This document shows, piece after piece, positions 36,038 through 45,933 of a DNA stretch of 64,000 nt. The stretch is from positions 248,001 to 312,000 of the forward strand of contig CAXXGT010000002.1 in the NCBI GenBank assembly GCA_963664045.2, written 5' to 3'. The first letter of the stretch is position 1. Every line of letters begins with the position of its first letter. Position numbers and translations under genes: made by a program. The notes beneath the pieces were generated by a model. That model did no database searches. It saw only the letters and a program-made list of their open reading frames with translations, and was not told the origin of the DNA. The stretch is from JAPPHA01 sp963664045. GTDB taxonomy: Bacteria > Pseudomonadota > Alphaproteobacteria > Rhodobacterales > Rhodobacteraceae.

Positions 36038-37561
36038 ATGTTCGAAAACCTTTCCGAGCGCATAAACAGCGTATTCGGCAAACTGACCAGCAAGGGCGTA
36101 CTCCGCGACGAAGATATCGACTCCGCGCTCCGGGAAGTCCGGATCGCGCTTCTCGAAGCCGATGTTGCGCTTCCGGTCGTGCGCAGCTTTGTTTCCGACG
36201 TTCGGGAAAAGGCGCACGGTCAGGATGTCATCAGGTCCATCGCCCCGGGTCAGCAGGTCGTCAAGATCGTCCATGATGAACTCGTCAATGTCCTGACCGG
36301 TGGTACCGAAGGTCGCAAGAGCCTCCGAATCGATAATCCACCTGCGACGATCCTTGTCGTCGGCCTGCAAGGGTCAGGCAAGACGACAACGACCGCGAAG
36401 CTGGCCAAGCGACTTCAGGAATCCGAAGGCAAGCGGGTGTTGATGGCCTCGCTCGATGTCCGCCGCCCGGCTGCCATGGAACAGCTCGCAATTCTCGGAA
36501 CCCAGACCGGGGTCGATACGCTCCCGATCATGTCCGGCGAAGATGCCGTCCAGATTACCAGACGGGCAAGCCAGTTTGCCGCAATCAACGGATATGACGT
36601 GCTTCTGCTCGATACGGCCGGTCGGTTGCATGCGGACGACGATCTCATGGCCGAGGCGGAAGCCGTTCGTGACGCCTCGAATCCGCGCGAGACTCTCTTG
36701 GTCGCCGATGGGCTGACCGGCCAGGACGCGGTCAATGTCGCCCGCGCATTCGATTCAAGAATCGGCGTGAGCGGGGTCATCCTGACACGCATGGACGGCG
36801 ACGGGCGGGGGGGAGCCGCATTGTCGATGAAAGCGGTTACCGGCAAGCCGATACTGTTCGTCGGCCTCGGCGAACAGGTGGACGCGCTCGAAGTCTTCCA
36901 TCCTGAACGGATCGCCGGGCGGATACTTGGAATGGGCGACATCGTCACCCTGGTGGAAAAGGCGCAGCAGGTCGCGGAAAAACAGGAGGCCGAACGCCTG
37001 CTCAAGCGCCTTCGAAGAGGCCACCTGTCCATGAACGACATGATGTCCTACTTTGAGCAGGTCAACATGCTCGGGGGCCTCTCGGCCATGGCCGGCATGG
37101 TTCCCGGCGCCGGGAAACTCCTGCAACGGCGCGGCGACCCCGGCGGATTCGACAAGTATACCTCTCGAAGTATCGCCCTCATTCAGTCGATGACCCCTCG
37201 CGAGCGGGCCAACCCGGCACTGCTGAAGGCAAGCCGAAAACGCCGGATCGCCCGGGGTGCCGGGCTCGAGGTCAGCGACCTCAACCAGCTCCTCAAAATG
37301 CATCGGACCATGAACGGTACGGTGAAGAAAATGGGGCGGCGCGGAATGCTCAAGGCGGCGGCGGAGATGTTCGCCAAGTCCAAGGGGAATCAGGCGGAGC
37401 CGGACATGAAGACGGACGAACTGGAAATTCCGGGACTGGCAAACCTGCCTGGACAGCTTGGCGGAACAGGACTTCCTGGTGGAATTCCGGGACTGTCCCT
37501 GCCACGTCAGAACCCGGGCATGTTCGCTGGCCGCGGCCGGAAGCGCCGCAAGAAACGATGA
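36038..37561 (+). CDS. ffh: Signal recognition particle protein Ffh
   Basis: GTPase of 507 residues that delivers nascent membrane proteins to the translocon with SRP RNA. The N domain begins MFENLSERINSVFGKL. The G domain has GLQGSGKTTTTAKLA (about 109-123), DVRRPAA, LLDTAGRLH, TRMDGDGRGG and GLGEQVD. The C-terminal M domain is methionine rich (FEQVNMLGGLSAMAGMVPG, SMTPRERANP, GTVKKMGRRGM). The ATG at 36038 is preferred over the one nine codons upstream. First gene of the rpsP-trmD-rplS block, and its stop overlaps the next start. Confidence 0.96.
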   Translation: MFENLSERINSVFGKLTSKGVLRDEDIDSALREVRIALLEADVALPVVRSFVSDVREKAHGQDVIRSIAPGQQVVKIVHDELVNVLTGGTEGRKSLRIDNPPATILVVGLQGSGKTTTTAKLAKRLQESEGKRVLMASLDVRRPAAMEQLAILGTQTGVDTLPIMSGEDAVQITRRASQFAAINGYDVLLLDTAGRLHADDDLMAEAEAVRDASNPRETLLVADGLTGQDAVNVARAFDSRIGVSGVILTRMDGDGRGGAALSMKAVTGKPILFVGLGEQVDALEVFHPERIAGRILGMGDIVTLVEKAQQVAEKQEAERLLKRLRRGHLSMNDMMSYFEQVNMLGGLSAMAGMVPGAGKLLQRRGDPGGFDKYTSRSIALIQSMTPRERANPALLKASRKRRIARGAGLEVSDLNQLLKMHRTMNGTVKKMGRRGMLKAAAEMFAKSKGNQAEPDMKTDELEIPGLANLPGQLGGTGLPGGIPGLSLPRQNPGMFAGRGRKRRKKR

Positions 37562-38118
37562 CAACGCCGTCCATAGCGAGTGCGGACACCGCCGGCTGGT
37601 CCGAAGTCGTTATTCCGACTCTGACGACGGATCGGCTGACGCTGCGCCCCCATCGACTTGATGACTTCGAAGCCTACTCGGGACTTCTGACATCCGACCG
37701 ATGCCGATTCATGGGGGGGCCGCATGACCCCACGACTGCCTGGCTCTGGTTTGCTTCCGATATCGTTCAATGGCGCTTTTTTGGCCACGGCGGACTTGCG
37801 GTCGTGGAAAACAACTCCGGCGTTTGCGTCGGCCAGGTGGTCCTGAACCGCCTGCCCGGGTTTCCCGAACGAGAACTTGGCTGGATGGTCTACGAAGAGT
37901 TCGAAGGAAATGGCTACATGACCGAAGCCGCGACGTGCCTGAAGTCGTATGCCTTCGAAACGCTCGGCTGGTCCACGCTCGTCAGCTACATCAGCCGCGA
38001 GAATTCCCGCTCGATCGCCCTTGCGAAGCGTATCGGCGGCCGAATTGACCCGGACGCTGACGGTCCGGAGCCGTACGACCTCGTCTATCGATACCGAGTA
38101 GAGGAGTGCAAACCATGA
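37558..38118 (+). CDS. GNAT-family N-acetyltransferase (RimJ/RimL-like)
   Basis: Protein of 186 residues. The start TLTTDRLTLRPHRLDDFEAY is typical of RimJ/RimL-like members. The acetyl-CoA region is LGWMVYEEFEGNGYMTEAATCL (about 103-124), with SYISRENSRSIALAKRIGG after it. It could acetylate a ribosomal protein N-terminus or a small molecule. ATGA overlaps with both neighbours, and the same gene order is common in alphaproteobacteria. Confidence 0.88.
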   Translation: MTTPSIASADTAGWSEVVIPTLTTDRLTLRPHRLDDFEAYSGLLTSDRCRFMGGPHDPTTAWLWFASDIVQWRFFGHGGLAVVENNSGVCVGQVVLNRLPGFPERELGWMVYEEFEGNGYMTEAATCLKSYAFETLGWSTLVSYISRENSRSIALAKRIGGRIDPDADGPEPYDLVYRYRVEECKP

Positions 38119-38408
38119 AGATACCTTCTGACGTTGGCCGAACTCTCAAGGACCACCGGGACAGTATCGATCGGCTTGACGCAATTCTCGTCTACACGCT
38201 CAGTGAAAGGTTTCGGCACACGAAAGCCGTCGGCGGACTCAAGGCAACTTACAAGCTGCCCCCGGCAGATCCCGATAGGGAAGCCCGGCAGATCAGCCGG
38301 CTGGAGAAACTGGCCAGCGATGCGGGGCTGGATCCTGATTTCGCGAAGAAATTTTTGAACTTCATCATCAAGGAAGTCATTCAGCATCACAAACACCTCG
38401 CAAAGTGA
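38115..38408 (+). CDS. Chorismate mutase (AroQ class)
   Basis: All-helical enzyme of 97 residues rearranging chorismate to prephenate for Phe/Tyr synthesis. RDSIDRLDAILVYTLSERFRHTKAVGGLKA contains the first helix with Arg and Lys contacts. REARQISRLEKLASDAGLDPDFAKKFL matches the last helices. The ATG at 38115 overlaps the GNAT stop. The position between the acetyltransferase and rpsP is conserved in alphaproteobacteria. Confidence 0.9.
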   Translation: MKIPSDVGRTLKDHRDSIDRLDAILVYTLSERFRHTKAVGGLKATYKLPPADPDREARQISRLEKLASDAGLDPDFAKKFLNFIIKEVIQHHKHLAK

Positions 38409-38454
38409 CCGGAATTGAACGAACCATCAACGCCTTGACCAGGGAGAAAAACAC

Positions 38455-38796
38455 ATGGCCATGAAAATCCGACTTGCGCGCGGAGGTTCCAAGAAACGTC
38501 CGTTCTACAGAATTGTCGCAGCCGACAGCCGCATGCCGCGCGACGGCCGATTCGTCGAAAAGCTTGGAACCTACAATCCTCTCCTTCCGAAGGACAACAA
38601 CGACCGCGTGTCGTTGAATCTCGAGCGAATCCGCTACTGGCTGGACCAGGGTGCAACACCGACCGATCGCATTTCGCGATTTCTCGAGGCCGCGGAAGTC
38701 CTCGACAAGAAGCAGCGCAGCAACCCGATCAAAGGCCAGTTGCGGAAGAAGGCCCGGGAGCGCGCCGAATCGGAAGAGCCGGGAGAAGATGCCTGA
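38455..38796 (+). CDS. rpsP: 30S ribosomal protein S16
   Basis: Protein of 113 residues. MAMKIRLARGGSKKRPFYRI, then VAADSRMPRDGRFVEKLGTY and NPLLPKD, is the standard S16 N-terminus. The C-terminal third is lysine/arginine/glutamate rich and variable. A purine-rich AGGGAG lies about 10 bases before the ATG. Part of the ffh-rpmE block. Confidence 0.97.
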   Translation: MAMKIRLARGGSKKRPFYRIVAADSRMPRDGRFVEKLGTYNPLLPKDNNDRVSLNLERIRYWLDQGATPTDRISRFLEAAEVLDKKQRSNPIKGQLRKKARERAESEEPGEDA

Positions 38797-38931
38797 AGCC
38801 AAGAAGAATCCCGGGTTGAACACCATGGCCGATGTCCGGGCCACGCCTGTCGTCTGGCGATATTCCAACGATACTGCTGCGCCTCGCGGTTTCCGTTACC
38901 TGGAGCGTCCATCCGGTCAGATGCCGGTTCG

Positions 38932-39441
38932 ATGAACAAGTCCGGTCTGGTTTGTCTTGGCCGGATTCTCGGGGCCCATGGAGTCAAAGGCGATGTCCGT
39001 ATCGAAAGTTTCTGTGCCGACCCGGCTTCGCTGGCGAGCTACGGCCCACTGGTGACAGGGAACGGCAGCAGGGAACTCGTTCTCGGTATCAGGAAATCCG
39101 TTGGCAGCAGGCTTGTCGCGACGATCACGGGCGTGGATACGCGGGAGCAGGCGGAGTCGCTGAAGGATGCCTTCCTTTTTGTCGAACGGAACCGGCTCCC
39201 CGAGCCGGAAACGGAAGAACACTATGTGGCTGATCTCATCGGGCTCAAGGCGGTTGACACGTCGATGCATGACCTCGGAACCGTCGTGGCCGTTCAGAAC
39301 TATGGTGCAGGAGACATCCTGGAAATCGGACAGCCGTCATCGACCGAAACGATTCTGCTTCCGTTCACCAAGGATACGGTTCTTTCAATCGATCATGGCG
39401 CTGGACAGATCGTCATTGATCCACCCGACGGGGTCACTTGA
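38932..39441 (+). CDS. rimM: 16S rRNA processing protein RimM
   Basis: Protein of 169 residues assisting 30S head assembly by binding S19. The RimM N domain starts LVCLGRILGAHGVKGDVRIE (about 5-24). The PRC-barrel C domain has HYVADLIGLKAVD, followed by the GAGDILEI motif and LLPFTKDTVLSID. The ATG at 38932 fits the family. It is followed by trmD, the usual order. Confidence 0.95.
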   Translation: MNKSGLVCLGRILGAHGVKGDVRIESFCADPASLASYGPLVTGNGSRELVLGIRKSVGSRLVATITGVDTREQAESLKDAFLFVERNRLPEPETEEHYVADLIGLKAVDTSMHDLGTVVAVQNYGAGDILEIGQPSSTETILLPFTKDTVLSIDHGAGQIVIDPPDGVT

Positions 39442-39516
39442 TCATCGGCCCGTGGGAAACGCCATTCAGCAGCGACGGGCGACACCGGGCCAACGGCTTC
39501 GCCGAAGTGAGTATCG

Positions 39517-40392
39517 ATGACGAGCGAGTCCAATGCAAACGCCAGCACGGCCGGGAACTTGACCGGGCCGGCCGCGCTTCCCGAACCGAAGGTCTGGACT
39601 GCACGGGTCATAACCCTGGTACCGGAAGCTTTTCCCGGCATCCTCTCCAATTTGCTCACAGGTTCAGCGCTCGAAAAAGGCCTTTGGGAACTGCAGACAA
39701 TCAATCTTCGAGAATTCGGACTCGGGCGGCACCGGTCTGTCGACGACACGCCAGCCGGCGGCGGCGCCGGCATGGTCATGCGCGCCGATGTCATCGCGAA
39801 CGCACTCGACCATGCCACCTCCAACATTCCGCCTGACCGGCAGGAGTGGCCTGTCGTCTGCCTTTCGCCGCGCGGCACCCTTTTCCGCCACGACGTAGCG
39901 CGGAAATGGTCGCAGGCACGCGGCGTTACGTTGTTGTGCGGCCGTTTCGAAGGAATCGACGAACGCGTCATTGAAGAGTACGAGCTGGAGGAAGTCTCGA
40001 TCGGCGACTTCGTCCTGACCTGCGGAGAAGTTGCAGCCCAGGTCTTGATCGACGCCACGGTTCGCCTTATACCGCGCGTTCTCGGTAACCCCGACTCGAT
40101 CGAAGAAGAATCATTTGCCGCTGGACTGTTGGAGTATCCGCAGTATACGCGGCCCGCAAAGTGGCGTGGTCGCGGGATTCCGGAAGTCTTGCTTTCGGGC
40201 CATCACGCCGAGATCGCAAGGTGGCGTCGCGCAAGATCGGAAGACCTGACCCGGGCGAGGAGGCCGGATCTTTTGCGAGCCCGGCCGAAAGCAAGGGAAG
40301 AGAGTCACAACACGCTGCCGGGACCGGTAGAGAATGTGAATGCCCGCGGATCCGATCCGCGGCCGCGAGGAAAACGACATGAACATGATTGA
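39517..40392 (+). CDS. trmD: tRNA (guanine37-N1)-methyltransferase TrmD
   Basis: SPOUT methyltransferase of 291 residues forming m1G37 and preventing frameshifting. The core begins near residue 27 (WTARVITLVPEAFPG), with the knot motifs SPRGTLF, LCGRFEGIDERVIEEY, EVSIGDFVLTCGE and YPQYTRPAKWRGRGIPEVLLSGHH. An unusual ~25-residue N-terminal and ~30-residue C-terminal extension flank the core. The stop lies 14 bases inside rplS. Confidence 0.95.
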   Translation: MTSESNANASTAGNLTGPAALPEPKVWTARVITLVPEAFPGILSNLLTGSALEKGLWELQTINLREFGLGRHRSVDDTPAGGGAGMVMRADVIANALDHATSNIPPDRQEWPVVCLSPRGTLFRHDVARKWSQARGVTLLCGRFEGIDERVIEEYELEEVSIGDFVLTCGEVAAQVLIDATVRLIPRVLGNPDSIEEESFAAGLLEYPQYTRPAKWRGRGIPEVLLSGHHAEIARWRRARSEDLTRARRPDLLRARPKAREESHNTLPGPVENVNARGSDPRPRGKRHEHD

Positions 40393-40774
40393 ACAACTCG
40401 AGGCGGAACAGGTCCGTGAACTTGCAACCCGGATACCGGACTTCAAGGCCGGGGATTCAATTCGTGTCGGATACAAGATCGTCGAAGGAACCCGGTCGCG
40501 TGTCCAGAACTACGAAGGCGTCTGTATTTCTCGCAAGGGTGGTGACGGGATCGGGGCTTCGTTTACCGTTCGAAAGATCTCCTTCGGCGAGGGGGTCGAA
40601 AGGGTCTTCCCGCTTCATTCGACAAACATTGAAAGCATTACCGTCATTCGCCGTGGACGCGTGCGCCGCGCAAAGCTGTACTACTTGCGCTCCCGGCGCG
40701 GGAAGTCCGCACGTATCGCCGAAAAGACCAACTACCGGCCAAGGTCCGGTTCGAAGACGGAGGAACAGGACTGA
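40379..40774 (+). CDS. rplS: 50S ribosomal protein L19
   Basis: Protein of 131 residues. MNMIEQLEAEQVRELATRIP, then FKAGDSIRVGYKIVEG, YEGVCISRKG, FTVRKISFGEGVERVFPLHS and RRGRVRRAKLYYLRSRRGKSARI is a complete L19. The ATG at 40379 is used rather than the longer frame, so it overlaps trmD by 14 bases. GAGGAAAACGAC before it supplies a ribosome-binding site. Confidence 0.97.
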   Translation: MNMIEQLEAEQVRELATRIPDFKAGDSIRVGYKIVEGTRSRVQNYEGVCISRKGGDGIGASFTVRKISFGEGVERVFPLHSTNIESITVIRRGRVRRAKLYYLRSRRGKSARIAEKTNYRPRSGSKTEEQD

Positions 40775-40995
40775 TGAAAAAGGGCCTGCATCCCGACTAC
40801 CACAAGATCGAGATCAAGCTGCTTGACGGCACAACCTACGAGACACGTTCAACCTACGGGTCGGAAGGCGATACACTGACCCTCGAGATTGATCCGTCGG
40901 CTCATCCGGCGTGGACCGGCGGCGGGTTGAAACTCGTTGATTCTGGCGGCCGGGTTTCCCGGTTCAAGAAAAAATACGAAGGTCTCGGGTTCTGA
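40774..40995 (+). CDS. rpmE: 50S ribosomal protein L31
   Basis: Protein of 73 residues. It begins MKKGLHPDYHKIEI and ends with RVSRFKKKYEGLGF. The zinc-binding cysteines of the C+ type are absent, so it is the zinc-independent form common in alphaproteobacteria. TGATG shares one base with the rplS stop. Confidence 0.95.
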   Translation: MKKGLHPDYHKIEIKLLDGTTYETRSTYGSEGDTLTLEIDPSAHPAWTGGGLKLVDSGGRVSRFKKKYEGLGF

Positions 40996-41188
40996 TCCGA
41001 TTCCGACCCGGAAAACCGCGCCACTTGATCTGATCGTCGCTTCTTCTTTCCCCTGCGCAGGTCTCACGCCCGCTTGCGACATCATGCGCGTCCGCGGTCA
41101 GGCTTGATCTCGGTTCCCGTTCCCGGGGGAACTCCTCGTTTCGGCGAAAAATGCAAACGCGCGGGGGCGTTCGGCCCATTCGAAATCA

Positions 41189-42595
41189 CTACGTTTTCGT
41201 CAGAACGACAGGTTCGCAATACTCGTTCTCGGAATGCAGGCGCCTGCACGCCATGTTTGCTTCCGTTTCACTGAGATTGTTGAAGCTCGCCCTGAAACGT
41301 TTGCTTCCCTCGTGGGTTACCAATTCGACCATCCGGTCCACGGAGGACCCGGATTTCGGGATTCTCAGGGCAACTGCCATGAGATGCTTGTCGGCTTCGT
41401 AGGAATTCCAGAAATAACCAACGACCGCGCTCCAGTTGCGCGGCCCGCTGTCATCCGCGCGGACAATCAGGCGCGACTGGCGATAGTCTTCCTTTACCCG
41501 ATCAGGCGTTGGTGGAGGAAATCCGATGACCACGGTCGTCAGTGCAACCGGCGATGGTTCCGGACTGACAACCTCCACGTCGGCCGCGCCTTGGGCTTCG
41601 ACCGACTCGACCGACTCGAGCACTGCGACCTGAACGGCATCATCAATTTCCTCGCTCCGTGGTTGTGCGGCAAATTGACGTGACAACCGCTCCGGTCGCG
41701 ACGGAGGTAACAGTCCCCTGAGACCGTCAGCAAGCATGACTCCGGCTTCCCCATTCCAGATAATGGCCGGCAATGGCTTGACCTCGGCGTGTTGAGGAGA
41801 TCGGTCAAATCCCATATGCAGGAGCTCCGCGACGCGATCGTCGCGGCGTTTCCCGGACTTGCCGCCAAAAACCGTCGCGATAACTCGCTTCTGACCGCGA
41901 AGGGCTGATGCAACGAGGTTGAATCCCGCCGCCCGTGTATATCCGGTCTTGATTCCATCGGTCCCCGTGAACGACGTCAGCAGCCTGCGGTTCGTGTTCC
42001 TGATCGTGGCGACGCCGGCATCAACGGTTCTCCGGGAGAACAGGTGGTAATATTCCGGGAAATCGTAAATGATCCTGCGTCCAAGGGAGGTCATGTCCCG
42101 GGCAGTCGACATATGTCCGTTCTGGGTCAAGCCATGGGCATTCTTGAAGACCGTCTTGCTCATGCCCATCTGCCTGGCCGTCGCCGTCATCCTGCGGGCG
42201 AAAGCTGCCTCACTGCCGGATATCGCCTCGCCCAGGGCAGTTGCGGCGTCGTTGGCCGACCTGATTGCTGCTGCCCGGATCAAGTACCGGATCGATATCC
42301 TTTGCCCGGCTCTCAGCCCGAGTTTCGAAGGGGGTTCACTCGCAGCGTGGCGCGAAATCCTGACCTTGGTATCCAGTCCGATCTCACCGCCTTCGACTGC
42401 CTGAAACGTCACGTAAAGCGTCATCATCTTGGTAAGGGAAGCAGGATGCAACCGGGTGTCGGCGTTCCTGGAATGCAAGACCTTACCTGTCCGCGCGTCC
42501 ATGACCATCGCCGCGTATGGTGCGGCTCCGGCAGCCAATGCTGAAATAATCAGGAGAAGTGCGGCCGTTGCCGCCACACGAGTCATCGACATCAT
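41189..42595 (-). CDS. D-alanyl-D-alanine carboxypeptidase with C-terminal SPOR domain
   Basis: Periplasmic penicillin-binding protein of 468 residues. The signal peptide spans residues 1-25. Catalytic motifs are SLTK (53-56), SAN (113-115) and KTG (216-218). After a proline/valine-rich linker, the last ~75 residues (NWSAVVGYFWNSYEADKHLM onward) look like a SPOR peptidoglycan-binding domain that targets the protein to denuded septal glycan. It trims pentapeptides and helps set cell shape. Convergent with rpmE. Confidence 0.92.
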   Translation of the reverse strand: MMSMTRVAATAALLLIISALAAGAAPYAAMVMDARTGKVLHSRNADTRLHPASLTKMMTLYVTFQAVEGGEIGLDTKVRISRHAASEPPSKLGLRAGQRISIRYLIRAAAIRSANDAATALGEAISGSEAAFARRMTATARQMGMSKTVFKNAHGLTQNGHMSTARDMTSLGRRIIYDFPEYYHLFSRRTVDAGVATIRNTNRRLLTSFTGTDGIKTGYTRAAGFNLVASALRGQKRVIATVFGGKSGKRRDDRVAELLHMGFDRSPQHAEVKPLPAIIWNGEAGVMLADGLRGLLPPSRPERLSRQFAAQPRSEEIDDAVQVAVLESVESVEAQGAADVEVVSPEPSPVALTTVVIGFPPPTPDRVKEDYRQSRLIVRADDSGPRNWSAVVGYFWNSYEADKHLMAVALRIPKSGSSVDRMVELVTHEGSKRFRASFNNLSETEANMACRRLHSENEYCEPVVLTKT

Positions 42596-43279
42596 TGAAA
42601 TACGCTCACTTGCCTCAAACTGCCCATTTGATCTCGCCGTTTGCCACGGTCTTGGTCACAGACTAGCACGGGGCAAGCACGAGTAAAGCCGGTCCAATAA
42701 AACTATCTGCTGTTTCAGCGGTGCCATTTCGGCAGAATTGTGGCTGACGGGTCCTTTTTGTGCAAGTAAAACCACGAGCCAATGTGGAATAATCCCAGGT
42801 TTCCACAATATCGCGTAATTGGCCATGGACTTTGCGCATTACTGCGTACTGTTTGACGATATACGATAATTTACCGGCCACTTCGGAACGTTCGGGACAA
42901 AAAGGAACAATTCGGGAACATTCGGGCATTCAACCGGCGATTCTTTGGCCACCCGCAACCCGAAAACGATTGACGACGTTCCCCGATAGTCCGGCGTTCC
43001 AGACCCAAATCGGTGCAGAATCTCGCTGGCAATTTTCGAAAACGAGCACGATTTCAGCTTCCGCCGGGAGATCGCCGCCCTGTCACTTCCATCGCCGGAT
43101 GTCCGATTTCCAGTCGATACGGGTCATCGAGGCTATTCCATGCGTATACAATCAACCATGGACCGGGCGTTACTGAACCGGCCCGCTGCCTACCTGGACA
43201 GAGGTGCGCAGGGACTTGACATTTCCGACTGAATTCCGATGCTGAACCGGTCCGCGAAACTATATGTTTGTACGCATCC
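42596..43279. other. Intergenic region between the D,D-carboxypeptidase and clpS
   Basis: About 680 bases, locally AT-richer (42,700-42,880). It has short near-repeats TTCGGAACGTTCGGGAC and ATTCGGGAACATTCGGGCA at 42,884-42,930. No intact gene or RNA gene was recognised. It should contain both divergent promoters. Confidence 0.45.
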
Positions 43280-43624
43280 ATGGTGACACCTTTTTCGCAT
43301 GCCCCGTCGGCAAATCAGGACCAGGAGCCGGATTCCGGCGTCCTGACGGACGTAAAGCCGAAGACCAAGAGGCCTCCTCTCTACAAGGTACTCCTGATCA
43401 ACGACGACTACACGCCCATGGATTTTGTGGTCCATGTCCTCGAGATGATTTTCAGCATGGAATATCCACGTGCGGTGGCGCTCATGCTGACGGTTCATCA
43501 AACCGGCCACGCAATCATCGGGGTGTTTTCGAGAGAGGTTGCCGAGACAAAGGTTTCCCAGGTCATGGATTACGCCCGGCACCACGGCCACCCGCTGCAA
43601 TGCACCATGGAAAAGGAACAGTAG
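43280..43624 (+). CDS. clpS: ATP-dependent Clp protease adaptor ClpS
   Basis: Adaptor of 114 residues that delivers N-degron substrates to ClpAP. A disordered N-terminus precedes the core YKVLLINDDYTPMDFVVHVL (about 35-54), where Asn-Asp and Met form the N-degron pocket. The conserved VHQTGHAIIGVFSREVAETK follows. The ATG at 43280 is preferred over an upstream TTG. No clpA follows in this window. Confidence 0.94.
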   Translation: MVTPFSHAPSANQDQEPDSGVLTDVKPKTKRPPLYKVLLINDDYTPMDFVVHVLEMIFSMEYPRAVALMLTVHQTGHAIIGVFSREVAETKVSQVMDYARHHGHPLQCTMEKEQ

Positions 43625-43649
43625 GCTCCGGGGCGGACCGTTCGGTCAC

Positions 43650-44654
43650 ATGAGTGTACGCGATCGCCTCGGTCTGCCCTTTCGGGACGGACAACTCGCG
43701 GTGCCCGAGTCTGGATTAACCGTTGTCTGGAACGGGAGTCCCCGACCGTTTTATGGATCGCTCCCCCGGGAGCGCGTCTTTTTTGTTCAGGGTGACTGGA
43801 AAAGATCGCAGCGGTTTGCAAGGGACGGATTTCGTACCGGCACGGCGAACACCGAACCCGCCTCCCTGGCGATTGTCGAGATCAACCGGTCAAGGAAGGC
43901 AACGCAAGGGCTGATCGGGATCGCCTATTCCGGCCTCGAGACAGGCGGAACGCTTGTGATCGACGGCAAGCGTGACATGGGAATAGACGGGACTCTCAAC
44001 GCGGTCCGCTCGCGCCATCCCGTGAATGGATCGATTTCAAAGCAGCACGGTCGCGTGTTCTGGTTGACGCGCCATGAGGATGTACCCGGGGATTTCCGGC
44101 AGTGGAAACGCCTCCTCGAACCCCGCCTGAACGGCGACGGGTTCTTTACCGTTCCGAACCTGTTCAGTTCAGAAGAAATCGATCCGGGATCTGCACTTCT
44201 GGCGGACGCCCTTTCCCCTCTTCGGGGACATGGCGCTGATTTCGGATCAGGATGGGGATGGCTTTCGGCTCAAGCCCTCGCCACCAACCCGGAAATCGCC
44301 AGCCTGTCCCTGATCGACTGCGAGTCCGAAGCAATTCGGTGCGCGCGGCTGAACGTACTCGACAACCGCGCCCGGTTTACCTGGGCGGACGTCATGGACT
44401 GCGAATTCGACCGGAAACTCGACTTCGTCTTGATGAACCCCCCGTTCCATCGAACGACCAGGCCCGACCCCGGCCTCGGATTCGGATTTGTTCGTCGCGC
44501 AGCCGCAGTTCTTCATCCTTCCGGATCGCTTCACTTCGTGGCGAATCGCCACCTGCCCTACGAGGAGACAGTAAAGTCCTGCTTCCGGTCATGGCGAACC
44601 ATCAGGGAGACCGACGGGTTCAAGGTAATCCGGGCGCGTAAGCCGAGATCGTGA
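43650..44654 (+). CDS. Class I SAM-dependent methyltransferase, RsmC-like (rRNA guanine-N2)
   Basis: Protein of 334 residues in two halves. The N-terminal degenerate methyltransferase-like half includes GIAYSGLETGGTLVIDGKR. The catalytic half has the SAM loop GADFGSGWGWLSAQAL (about 192-207) and the catalytic NPPFHRT (about 262-268) typical of N2-guanine methylation. It probably modifies 16S rRNA G1207. The ATG at 43650 lies 25 bases after clpS, so the two are probably co-transcribed. Confidence 0.85.
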   Translation: MSVRDRLGLPFRDGQLAVPESGLTVVWNGSPRPFYGSLPRERVFFVQGDWKRSQRFARDGFRTGTANTEPASLAIVEINRSRKATQGLIGIAYSGLETGGTLVIDGKRDMGIDGTLNAVRSRHPVNGSISKQHGRVFWLTRHEDVPGDFRQWKRLLEPRLNGDGFFTVPNLFSSEEIDPGSALLADALSPLRGHGADFGSGWGWLSAQALATNPEIASLSLIDCESEAIRCARLNVLDNRARFTWADVMDCEFDRKLDFVLMNPPFHRTTRPDPGLGFGFVRRAAAVLHPSGSLHFVANRHLPYEETVKSCFRSWRTIRETDGFKVIRARKPRS

Positions 44655-44861
44655 GCCCGACCTGGCTACCAGTTCCGATATTCATTCGGCTAACAATGCC
44701 GTGTCGAGCCCGCTGGCCCGGATCGAACCGCTGCCGTTGACTACGTTGAAAACGCGTCCTGACAGGAACCTCCCATGACATCGCCTTCGGGTCGATCGAG
44801 CCCTGATGACTTGGCAGGCACGCCTTCCTCCACCTGATCGCCTGGTGCTCCGCGAACGCCG

Positions 44862-45803
44862 TCAGCCTTTCAGCCATCGGTTTGCACGCGGATCGCTCCG
44901 CAACCGGTCCGCAAGCTCGACCCCGAGTTGTCCCGCGTCGTCGGACGGACCATCAATTCCCCCCTGGACTCGAGACCTCCCCGATGGATGCAGAATCTCG
45001 CAACGCAAACGGATTTCGGAATCCGTCAACTCGGCGAGCCCGGCGATCGCACTCCGGCACGAACCGCCAAGGCTTTCGAGAAGCGCTCGTTCTGCTAGCA
45101 TCCTTACCGCGGTCGCCTGGTCCGTTGCCGAAGAAAGGGTTTCCACGAGTTCGCAATCATCTTCCCTGACATCGACGCCGATTGCGCCCTGGCAGAGGGC
45201 CGGAAGCATCTCGCCCGGATCAAACGGCGCAGTTGCGTACTCGACGAGGTCGAGCCTCTGCAATCCGGCCATCGCAAGAATTGTCGCGTCTGCGTCCCCA
45301 CGACCAAGCTTCCGTAACCGGGTTTCCACGTTACCCCTGAACGCAACGACTTCCACGTCCGGCCGCATGGCCATGACCTGGCTACGCCTACGCGGGCTGC
45401 TCGTTCCGATCCGGGATCCTTTCGGCATTGAACCAAGGGTCGCATGGGACAAGGAAACCAACGTGTCCCGTACATCTTCGCGCTTGAGATAACAGCAGGT
45501 CCGGATTCCGCTGACCGTGTGACCCGGCCGGTCCTTCATCGAATGAACGGCGACATCGATTTTCCCCGCCAGGAGAGCATCATCAAGTTCACGGACAAAC
45601 AGGCCCTTGCCACCGATTTCGTACAGGGGTCGATCCTGGACGACGTCGCCGGTCGTCCTGATGGTCACGACCTCCAACGCCGCCGGTTCGACATCAAAGT
45701 GCCCGATCAACAGCCGGCGGAATTTTTCGGCCTGGACACGCGCGAGCCGGGATCCCCGCGTTCCGATTCTCAGTCGGCCATTTGGCAGATTCAGTTTCAT
45801 CAC
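44862..45803 (-). CDS. hemC: Porphobilinogen deaminase (hydroxymethylbilane synthase)
   Basis: Protein of 313 residues polymerising four porphobilinogens to hydroxymethylbilane. RIGTRGSRLARVQAE (about 12-26), the catalytic Asp91 in VHSMKDRP, GTSSPRRRSQ and the cofactor-bearing Cys249 in LGGSCRSAIA are present. The gene diverges from hemE with 130 bases between, which should hold both promoters. Confidence 0.96.
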   Translation of the reverse strand: MMKLNLPNGRLRIGTRGSRLARVQAEKFRRLLIGHFDVEPAALEVVTIRTTGDVVQDRPLYEIGGKGLFVRELDDALLAGKIDVAVHSMKDRPGHTVSGIRTCCYLKREDVRDTLVSLSHATLGSMPKGSRIGTSSPRRRSQVMAMRPDVEVVAFRGNVETRLRKLGRGDADATILAMAGLQRLDLVEYATAPFDPGEMLPALCQGAIGVDVREDDCELVETLSSATDQATAVRMLAERALLESLGGSCRSAIAGLAELTDSEIRLRCEILHPSGRSRVQGGIDGPSDDAGQLGVELADRLRSDPRANRWLKG

Positions 45804-45933
45804 GACCCTTGCCTTTCGATGCCATGTGGCGGCCCTGGACGAACGACGGACCGGCTTGAGGCTTCATGCCGCGGTACGGAAATGATATTGCCGTCTGCGA
45901 TCGTCGGCCGTTGAAACCAGGGAGCACTGTCAA